A DNA stretch of 64,000 bases, from NCBI GenBank assembly GCA_030374805.1, contig JARGSG010000041.1, positions 232,984-296,983 of the forward strand. The letters are read 5' to 3'. Position numbers and translations under genes: made by a program. Positions 53,524-61,370 of the stretch are shown here, one piece after another. The notes below the pieces were generated by a model. That model made no database searches and was not told the DNA's origin. It saw nothing but the letters and a program-made list of their open reading frames with translations. Positions within the stretch are counted from its first letter, which is position 1. Every line of letters starts with the position of its first letter. This DNA is from Gracilaria gracilis. Its lineage: Eukaryota > Rhodophyta > Florideophyceae > Gracilariales > Gracilariaceae.

Positions 53524-55174
53524 GACGAAGCGCAGGGCGCAGCAGACAGCACGAAGCTCAAGGCCAGAACGCGAGCGGCTCGAGCGAAAGCTCAAGGAAG
53601 GACATACGGGAGGGACGAAAAAAGACGCGGCTACGCGAATCGCGGGAAGCGCGACGGTGAAGAATGCGCACGGAAGGATGGCGCAGCGGCATGGGGAGAC
53701 ACTCACGGCAGCAGAGCAGCCCGAGCGTGCGACGGCGAGCCAGCGAAATGCGCAGAGAGCTCCACAGAGTAGACGCGTTGCACGCGGAGCTCAAAAGGAC
53801 AGTGGACACCGTTCAAAAAATGCGCGCAGCTCCCTGAACACCCCGACACGGCTCCCACACCACGTACACGTGACACCGGAGGAGGCTCCACATTGCAGGC
53901 ACAGTGCGCTGATCGCGCGAGATCTGGCCGAAACAAACGCAGGGCTGACACTGGCGCCACATCATTGGCACGGAAACGACAACCCGCCACACGATCGACA
54001 CGTGCAGCACGTACAGGACAAATACGGCTGCAATCGGGGCGACACGCCGCATATGCGCGAACTGCACAGTGCCGCGTGCGCAGCACGGCGAGCGGAGCAA
54101 CGCCAGTCTGATGACCTACGTGGTGCACGCAAATTCAACCAGCGCCAGCCAACCACCGGCCACCAAAGGGAAATAGTGACGGAAAGCGAGGCATTGAGCA
54201 CGATTCGTGGGGAATTGGGGATGGTTTGTGGGGCATTGAATATGACTAACGAGGCATGCGCCGTGGCTCGAACGACGAGCGACGACGGCGCCGCGCGGGA
54301 GGAACAGCGAGTGGCGCGCACGGCGCAGAGGTCTCCGGAAACGGGAAATGCAGCGCTGCCACTGTAGCACTCGTCGCGCCTGTCTCAGCACCAATTTCGC
54401 TCCATCCTGTGCCAAGTGCAGCGGTCTAGAATTTCAGCCACAACCAGCAAGCACCTCATGCATACTTTTTCGGTATATGCAGAAAACTCTTTCTCGAATC
54501 CGGATCGCACCAGTTGTTCTGTGAGCCGGGAGAAACTCTAATCGATGCTTCGTGTGGAATGTGCGTCCTAGGTGCTACCACCAACATAACATTCTTCGTG
54601 GCCGCTCCTTCCTTACAAAGGCAAGGATCGTGCTCACTCTGTCACAGGAATTTTCTAATCCAGAAGTGGGGCAGCTGGCTCGCGATGTGTGCCATGAAGG
54701 CTTCAATTCTGAGCCCGGGGCTACTGAATGCTTCCCGCCGCAGGTGATCGTGAATGTTTTGTATAAAGCTATAGTGCACATCAACACGTTGGCGCAGTCG
54801 CATGAGCTAGCTTACCGCATCACCGGTCAAGGGGCTGCTTCCAGGCTTGAGTCGACAGTGCTTTTTTTTGACTGCATCCTTCACTCGTGACATCCTTTTT
54901 GAATCACACGTGCCAGTGTATGGGTTATAAGCCATAGGACGAGGGATCCATTACGGAAGTAAACAAAACACGTCGTGATGATGATGTTATATAAACTGTA
55001 GACGCAATTCAGCAACTCTTAATGAGACAGAACACGATCATTCACTTACGCGTTAATGAATTATCTGTCGTGTAAAACCTCACTATATACCAATTGCTAG
55101 CGCGAACAACAATACTTATGACCAATCCCCTTTTCTCAACATCCTACGCCATGATCCAATTCAAACTGCTTATG
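53524..55174. other. Stretch with open frames of doubtful meaning
   Basis: Arg/Ala/His-rich frames overlap on both strands between 53.5 and 54.4 kb, the longest 304 codons (53453-54367), with no domain, signal peptide or hydrophobic core. A 112-codon frame at 54552-54890 has balanced composition (SNPEVGQLARDVCHEGFNSE) and might be another gene fragment. None is supported well enough to call. Confidence 0.4.
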
Positions 55175-55966
55175 TCAGAGCTCATTAGAGTTGTAAAGAT
55201 TCAGCACAGATGTTAAACATCTGGGCTTTCCATTGATGTCATAGACTTCATGATAAGCCTGCAACGCTCCTCTCCATTCCGATATATGATTATCTTCGTA
55301 TATATTCAAAGTGAGAGGTGCAAATTCAGAGACACATAAAACGAGCTTCCTCAACCTTTTGAAAGCAGACTTTTGTCCACCATTGGCCCATACGTTATTC
55401 GAATAACCCAAGAGCAGTTTTGATCTGCACTTGGCGTCATTCAAAAGTCGGACCGGTAAAATACCCTGACTCACAATACCATCGTTCCATATTTCAATGA
55501 CTGATTCAATGTCCTTTGGTAAGGCAGGCACAAACGGCTTAATCGGAATTGACTTTGAACTACTGGCATTCCCACCCCTACGCAGATCATCACATTGCCT
55601 AGTGTTCACTGCTTTAGATAATGGAGAATTTTGAAACCCACTACTCCGACCGTCATCAGGGTTAGCCGATACATTGTCTCCCACAATGCAGCTTCTAAAT
55701 GCTTGCTTCCTTCTCTCCAGAATCTGTTCCAGCCTCCGCTTCAAAAGCCGAAAGTGAACCTCATCATGACTATATCGATTTTCAAGGTGCTCGTTCTCCT
55801 CCAGGGACAGTTCACGCTTAGCTACCCATTCTCGCGCCGAATTCAATATATCGGACACCATTTTCTTGCCATTCGCTCTTTCATTTTTGATCTGGAGTGG
55901 TACTACAAACCCACTTCCAGTACCGCCTCCTTGAGTGGCAGTCGAAGTACCACGTCTTTCCATCAC
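55175..55966 (-). CDS. Putative DNA-binding protein divergent to a tyrosine recombinase
   Basis: 263 residues. A low-complexity N-terminus (TATQGGGTGSG) is followed by a coiled-coil-like segment (LEENEHLENRYSHDEVHFRLLKRR) and a disordered middle. The C-terminal region ESVIEIWNDGIVSQGILPVRLLND ... SAFKRLRKLVLCV has the Trp and spacing of a helical DNA-binding domain like the GCR1-type domain found with fungal Crypton recombinases. The similarity is weak and by eye. It shares a 522-bp intergenic region, filled with palindromes, with the recombinase gene, which suggests that the two form one unit and that one of them binds the palindromes. Confidence 0.55.
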   Translation of the reverse strand: MMERRGTSTATQGGGTGSGFVVPLQIKNERANGKKMVSDILNSAREWVAKRELSLEENEHLENRYSHDEVHFRLLKRRLEQILERRKQAFRSCIVGDNVSANPDDGRSSGFQNSPLSKAVNTRQCDDLRRGGNASSSKSIPIKPFVPALPKDIESVIEIWNDGIVSQGILPVRLLNDAKCRSKLLLGYSNNVWANGGQKSAFKRLRKLVLCVSEFAPLTLNIYEDNHISEWRGALQAYHEVYDINGKPRCLTSVLNLYNSNEL

Positions 55967-56093
55967 AGCGCAAAAGAAAGACGAAGAAGTCAGGGAAACC
56001 TTCAGCAGTGTATCTCGGCAAACACCAAGATCATAGTGAAACTATACTAGGAATCTCCAAAGAATTATTTTTCACTGTCAATCTCATCGCCGG

Positions 56094-56465
56094 GAACGTT
56101 CACTATGAACGTTCACAATCATGGCCATGCCTTTTCACGTTTACAGTGAATGTTTTCTGTCAATTCAAGATGTGAAACTTCACCATGAACGTTCACTGTC
56201 ATTCACAAAGCTGTGAACGTTCACCGTGAACGTTCACTGTCAAAATGAACGTTCACGGTGAACGTCCACTCCCAAAATGAACGTTCACCGTGAACCTTCA
56301 CTGTCAATCACAAAGCTGTGATCGCTCACCGTGAACGGTCACTGTCAATCACAAAGCTGTGAGTGTTCACCGTGAACGTTCACTTTCAAAATGAACCTTC
56401 ACGGTGAAGATTCACTGTCAAAATGAACGTTCACCGTGAACGTTCATTGTCCAATGAACGTTCAC
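56094..56465. repeat. Array of GAACGTTCA palindromes between two divergent genes
   Basis: By count eleven exact GAACGTTCA cores (at 56094, 56107, 56187, 56215, 56228, 56247, 56279, 56374, 56425, 56438 and 56456) and at least seven one- or two-base variants. They often occur as close pairs (GTTCACCGTGAACGTTCAC) and are separated by related spacers such as TGTCAATCACAAAGCTGTG. Perfect dyads packed this densely in a shared promoter region are typical of operator arrays or recombinase binding sites. It matches the palindrome at 45.8 kb. Confidence 0.92.
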
Positions 56466-56488
56466 TGTAATTATCTTTTGAACTATTC

Positions 56489-57733
56489 TTGCCCGGTTGT
56501 TTAGCAACATGCATTTCTTTACTTGATGAGATTTATCACAGATATTCTCCGCTGTCCTCCACATCTGTTCCGTCTGCGACGTCGAACATGTCTAGTGGGC
56601 CTTGCAATGGCCGGGTGGTGAAGCCCCGAAAGCCACCTCGCCGACGAGGAAATCTATGCTTTGGCACGCCTGTGCCAGTAGGAGAGTTGGTGCAGACCGC
56701 CAATAGCGAAGCATCGAAGGCAAACATGCGAAAAGCCGAACGTCTTTTAAAGAGCTACGCAGAGCAAAACGGCATGAAAGACCCTGTTGAGGTAACTGTG
56801 TCGAGTTCTGAGGTCGTAATCAATTTAATTGCGCAGCATTGCAATTTTCGGCGCCAAGATATGCTGACTTATGATTCTGTGATGGCTCTTCGCCAAGGTC
56901 TTCAAAGCGTTTACTTGCGGTATGGTCATTGCTCATCGTGGAATCCAAAGGCCGCCCCGGGTTCGCTTGGTAATCCTCTGATAAACAACGAAGACCTTTC
57001 CAACTTTCGGAGAGCATATCGCGTCATTCTAAGTAGACGAGGTGAGATTAAAATGCGTACTCGCCCAATTACTATTCATCTGGTTTGCGATCTTGCCGAA
57101 CGGTTTTGGTTTGGACACTGTAATATCGTCAGCCCATTAGATGTTCTACTGCATGCGATCATTGTGGTTGGGCTTAATTTGGGACTTCGTTACGATGAAG
57201 TGACCAAGCTGTCTTACAGACATGTCTCGACTACAAGCAACTGCATTTCTCTAACGATTCCTGTCGCGACGAAAAATTCTACGACGGAAAGAACTTATAA
57301 TCTTCGCGAGTGGTGCGGAAGCATTTCGCTTCGATATTCTGTGATTATGGACCCTTTCGTTGCGCTTCTTGTGTGGCTTTGCTTGCGTGGACCCTTTGAC
57401 GGCTTCTTGTTTTGCAACTTGAAGAAGACAAATGCTGGTTTTATTTTGCAGCATCAGTGTGCTTTTTCTGTGGCACGTTTCACAGATCTACTTCGAAATC
57501 GTCTAAGCACAATAGGGGTGGGAGATGGCGACGTTTTCGCATACTCAGGACACTCGATAAAGCGCGGGGCGGTGCAGTTATACCGCTCATTGGGATATAA
57601 AGATGAGTTCATTATGGAACTGGTCAAATCGTCTGATTTCGCATCGTATTCAAACTATTGTGAGGTGTATAACGATTGTCAAACTAACCTCCCCCGCTTT
57701 AACGGTGTTGAAGCCTTCCTTATCATGCGATAG
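56489..57733 (+). CDS. Tyrosine recombinase, Crypton/DIRS-like
   Basis: 414 residues, uninterrupted. A basic N-terminus (KPRKPPRRRGN) and a helical core-binding domain are followed by a catalytic domain. It has LNLGLRYDEVTKL (Arg 234), YSGHSIKRGAVQLY (His 355, Lys 358) and FASYSNYCEVYND with the nucleophile Tyr 387 or 390. This is the R-H-x-x-K/R-Y set of tyrosine recombinases, which cut and rejoin DNA through a phosphotyrosine link. No reverse transcriptase is nearby, so a DNA-only Crypton-type element is more likely than DIRS. All catalytic residues are present, making it possibly active. Starts 24 bp after the palindrome array. Confidence 0.82.
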   Translation: MPGCLATCISLLDEIYHRYSPLSSTSVPSATSNMSSGPCNGRVVKPRKPPRRRGNLCFGTPVPVGELVQTANSEASKANMRKAERLLKSYAEQNGMKDPVEVTVSSSEVVINLIAQHCNFRRQDMLTYDSVMALRQGLQSVYLRYGHCSSWNPKAAPGSLGNPLINNEDLSNFRRAYRVILSRRGEIKMRTRPITIHLVCDLAERFWFGHCNIVSPLDVLLHAIIVVGLNLGLRYDEVTKLSYRHVSTTSNCISLTIPVATKNSTTERTYNLREWCGSISLRYSVIMDPFVALLVWLCLRGPFDGFLFCNLKKTNAGFILQHQCAFSVARFTDLLRNRLSTIGVGDGDVFAYSGHSIKRGAVQLYRSLGYKDEFIMELVKSSDFASYSNYCEVYNDCQTNLPRFNGVEAFLIMR

Positions 57734-58305
57734 CCATAACCGACGAACAGATAGATGAGACCGACGATGCGCACATGCGCAACATATATAAATGACGTCT
57801 TCTTCAAAAAGATAAGATACCAGCAGTACATATATGACGAATACATTGAGGTTTGTGCGGAACGTTCTGGCTCCCTGGCATTGACATACAAAGTTGCTCC
57901 AATCGTTTCTATGACAGCTGCTGATAGTTGAACAAACGATGGAAATGCCTACGTGATGCTTTGTGATGTGGAGGCCACTTTCCTTGCCGAAGTATCCGCG
58001 AACAATGGCAGTTTTTTATACCTCTGGGGTCTGTCCAGTCTTGAGGGTAACGTTGTTTCTCTCGGGAACTCATCAGTCAACGAACAGATAGTTACGGTTT
58101 TGCCCAACATGATGAGGCCGAGCGGAACTACTTACATCAATTATGGGCTGAGCGTCCTGGTGAAAATGTAGTGATGTGGAATACTTGAAGTTGAAGTACA
58201 AACCGCCTTGTCTGTTGAATGAAATGGTGCGACCAACAGGACTGAAGTATTTGGCTAATCCATCTTTGCGCACAGAATAAACTTCTGCTTAGTTGAACAA
58301 AACGT
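57734..58305. other. Intergenic stretch after the recombinase
   Basis: ACGAACAGATAG occurs at about 57741 and again at about 58079, a possible end repeat of the recombinase element, but the match is short. A 72-codon frame (57953-58171) has no motif. Confidence 0.4.
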
Positions 58306-58692
58306 TTGGAAAAGCCCTTATCGCGTCCATATTCTCTCGAAGGAATTGCTCAGATGCAGAATGACCCCGGTTTCGAAACCTCGTTAGAGAACCTGAAGGA
58401 TGCAAAAGAGATTTTGGAGGGTGTGGATTATCCTAAAAGAGTGATCTCCAAGCCGAAGAACGAGAAGTTTTCAAGAGCAGCGTCGGGGTCAATACGTGAC
58501 ATCATAAATCCCATCACTTGGAAACCCATGACGAAACCAACCTCCCTACGTCCGTACGAAACGAAAAATCCATTGTTGAAGCGCGGAAGCATTTTTGGGC
58601 GTGTCTTCAGCTTTATACGCAATCCTGTTAGAGGACCGAGTCAATTGATACCACGAACAATTCAGCAACCTTTTAGTAGTAGTGTTGAATGA
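58306..58692 (+). CDS. Unrecognised 128-residue frame
   Basis: Open frame with balanced, basic composition (KDAKEILEGVDYPKRVISKP, LLKRGSIFGRVFSFIRNP), beginning near 58306 with an ATG at 58351 (MQNDPGF). It reads like genuine protein sequence and lies 570 bp after the recombinase on the same strand. No domain recognised. It could belong to the recombinase element or be a gene fragment. Confidence 0.4.
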   Translation: MEKPLSRPYSLEGIAQMQNDPGFETSLENLKDAKEILEGVDYPKRVISKPKNEKFSRAASGSIRDIINPITWKPMTKPTSLRPYETKNPLLKRGSIFGRVFSFIRNPVRGPSQLIPRTIQQPFSSSVE

Positions 58693-58863
58693 GATGGACC
58701 TGTGTCTTCAGAACAAGATGCATCAGCACACCCCAGTACAGAATGATTGCTTGAAAACTCAACACATAGAACGCGGAACGTTTCAAGAGCTGGCTTCCAA
58801 TCACCAGAAACCATAATGATGTCAATTCCTGCCGAATGAGATCGGCATGGAGATGGATGTGAA

Positions 58864-59253
58864 ATGGTTCCTGCTCAAAATCTCGTACCTTTCAATGCTG
58901 CAGCGAACATGCGCTTGGGCATTCAGGCGTTCTCGTTTTGTGTAAGAAAGTTGACCTGCTCATCTCCCGGTATCAAGTTCCATTGCGGACCGGGTACGTA
59001 CTGCGACCAACCAGTATCGGTGTTTGAGGTGGACGGTGGCTTTGAAAAGCTGGAGGAGATAGTATACGTTGAAATGCATATTGAACGTTCCGGAACCAAG
59101 TTCTTTGGTGAGATCACGCCGTCTCTGCTGCCTAACCCCAACGCACCGGGCTCCACGAACGGCACTGGACTTGTGCAGGTTTTGATGGCTATGATGATGC
59201 GTAACGTGTACGAGAAGATCACTGACAGGTCTGTTTCTGTTTCGAGCAGCTGA
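58864..59253 (+). CDS. Unrecognised 129-residue frame
   Basis: A frame with folded-protein character (FCVRKLTCSSPGIKFHCGPG, VFEVDGGFEKLEEIVYVEMH, several Cys in the first half). It lies on the same strand as the frame at 58306. Start uncertain (the Met of MVPAQNL or MRLGIQ). No family recognised. Confidence 0.4.
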   Translation: MVPAQNLVPFNAAANMRLGIQAFSFCVRKLTCSSPGIKFHCGPGTYCDQPVSVFEVDGGFEKLEEIVYVEMHIERSGTKFFGEITPSLLPNPNAPGSTNGTGLVQVLMAMMMRNVYEKITDRSVSVSSS

Positions 59254-59966
59254 GATGGGCTGAGGTTCGTGTTATGTTGTTGATGATGTGATGTACTGAA
59301 CCTCTGAAACAAGTGTATGGGGATGGCGTGATGTAGGGGGGAGGTTTAAGGAGGATTTTGGTGCTGATGATGGCGTCAATTGGGGCTGCCGGTGCTGCTC
59401 GTCTTGCAGTAGTCTGTTTTTGTTATCTGCTCGATTCAATTTTGGTAAACGTGGTGTGTGATTACAGGTTTTCCTTCATTCTGTCATGTCTACAGACACA
59501 GGCACCTGTGCTCGCAGCTGCAATAGCGATGCAAGAGCATCACGATGGATAAGAGGAGACGACTAATGCTGTTGAAAGATATCTATCTAGAGAGTTGACG
59601 GAACGAAGGAACGAACGAGCACAATTTGTTCGAAGGTTCTTCGCGGTCCTGTTGTTAACTCTACACTGCACCCAAGTCGAACTGTGCAAATTGGTCGCTT
59701 GCGCCCTGCATTGCTGTCTGCATCTGCGCGCCCCTCCGGCCTGAGGTACCTTTGGTACCCTGTATCGGCTGTTGAGGGACTTTGTGCCCACTGACTTCGC
59801 CTTCCCCGCAGCGCGCTTCCGTATCCGACGACACATCTACTCCCTACTCCGCTCGCTACCTGCCTAGATCACGAACGTAGTCATTCACGTTCTGTTCGCA
59901 GCGCTCGTTGTACCGCCATCGATCACCGTTTATTCATCTTCCCGTTGTTTGCGTACCGACAAAACC
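59254..59966. other. Intergenic stretch
   Basis: No supported gene; frames are short and overlap on both strands. Confidence 0.5.
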
Positions 59967-60483
59967 ATGGCAGAGGTTGTAGCAGCATCCGTCGGAGTGG
60001 TTGGCGCTTTGGTGTCCTTTTGTGACAAGGTTCCTGCTTTCGTAAACCGCTTGCGCGAACGCCAGGACCTCACCAGCGACAACCGCACCAAGCTGGATCT
60101 ACTTCAACGCTATGTAGCAGATATTCGACGTTTGACCCCCACGCTGGAATCTGTTCTTTCCGATGACCAAGTACACCGATCGCGTCAATCGCTGAAGCAA
60201 ATCTTAGATCGGTGTGAACAAAATGTGAACAAGTGCTGTGAGTTTCTAAGCGAAAAAGTTGCATCGGTGTCCAGAGAGCTTCAACAACAGTCCATGAACC
60301 ATGCTTTAGTTCCCCATTGCAATGTGCCTCCGAACCCACCACGACTCATATTGGATTACCGCTCTACTTCAACATGCGAAGGCAAGCTGAAGGCCGCTGT
60401 ATTGCAGGAAGGTAAATCCAGGATAGTTGGAGTGGTAGCCGTCGGGATGGGCGGTGTTGGTAAGACCTGTGCACTGCGAGGCG
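59967..60483 (+). pseudogene. N-terminal fragment of an NB-ARC (STAND) protein
   Basis: From MAEVVAASVGVVGAL, an N-terminal helical bundle like those at the front of STAND ATPases. Then comes a linker PPNPPRLILDYRSTS, and then VGMGGVGKTCALRG, the P-loop of an NB-ARC nucleotide-binding domain. Immediately after that the sequence becomes the reverse complement of a kinase gene, and the open frame runs only 20 codons into it. Everything after the P-loop, including Walker B and the repeat domain, is missing. Such proteins act as switches in defence or signalling in other lineages; this copy is a stub. Confidence 0.82.
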
Positions 60484-60486
60484 AAC

Positions 60487-60738
60487 CTGTACGAAAGCGG
60501 TGGAGAAAGGAACGAAGTTGGGGTGGCTGGAAAGGCTCATGACTTGAATCTCGCCAATGATGTTCTCCAGAGAGGCCTGCAGCAATTCTGGCTCGACTAC
60601 TTTGATGACGACCTCCTCATTGACTTGGATATACTAAGCGCGGTACACATGGGCGAAAGTTCCCTGGCCGATCTGCTTGCGGAGCTCGTAGCCCCTGCCA
60701 ATGGCTGGAAGGCGGCGGTGAGCATTTTGCGACGCCAT
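60487..60738 (-). pseudogene. Protein kinase N-lobe fragment
   Basis: From MASQNAHRRLPAIGRGYELR through the Gly loop KQIGQGTFAHVYRA, a TAG stop at 60634-60636, then in the same frame VNEEVVIKVVEPELL with the ATP-anchoring Lys, ENIIGEIQVMSLSSHPNFV with the helix C Glu, and PFSTAFVQ. Best resemblance is to STE20-type Ser/Thr kinases of the SPAK/OSR1 kind. The rest of the kinase is absent, because the sequence switches to the NB-ARC fragment on the other strand at about 60485. Confidence 0.82.
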
Positions 60739-61268
60739 AGGAAGTGGAGAAGAATGAGGGGAGAGATGTGCCGCGGCTGGGATGCCGCGGCGAGAAGCGC
60801 GGCGGTAAACGCGGACAGCGAGCGGATGGGTTCGGCGGCACAACGGGTACGGAGACAGCGGTGGCAGGAGAAGAAAGGCGCGTGGGGGAGGTTGGTTGAT
60901 ACAGCGTCAGGGAGTGGCGGTGTGTGCAAGCGACACGAGCGATTGCGGCACAGGCACCATGGCACGCCGCGGGCTCGGGCAGCAAGTCGGCTGCAACGCA
61001 TCGCCGTTTTTTTGGCCTTTTTTGCGCATGATGTGCGCACTACGGTCCCTGTCCCAACCGCAAGGCGTGGCCCCTTCTCCCCCAGCGGCCATGCGCAGAG
61101 GCCCAGTCCTTGTTCAACTCCCCTTCCGCACGCACGCTCCTACCATCGCTGTGGCCTGCCGGCCTGCCGTCTAGCCCCACTCCTCCGTTCCGCACTGATC
61201 CGTCTCTCCTTCGTCCAGCTGCAGCGAGTTGCCACCCGCTCACTGTCGACGCCAGCGCGTCGCCCGCG

Positions 61269-61370
61269 CATGCATCTTCCACTTATATCAAGTTGCACGT
61301 CTCTGATGAGGATGTCGGACCGCAGGTGTGCAAGTACTGCGGACTCAAGTACATACGCAAGAAGTTCTAT
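61269..61370 (+). pseudogene. NDUFS6: End of a mitochondrial complex I subunit (NDUFS6-like)
   Basis: TYIKLHVSDEDVGPQVCKYC followed by GLKYIRKK is the C-terminal zinc-binding part of the 13-kDa NDUFS6 subunit, whose family ends with a CxYCGLxY motif. The earlier Cys and most of the subunit are absent. The piece starts about 530 bp from the kinase fragment, on the other strand. Confidence 0.6.

Noticed and set aside
53453..54367. 304-codon Arg/His-rich frame
   Set aside because: Overlapping frames are open on both strands, composition is odd and no domain is visible; not supported as a gene.
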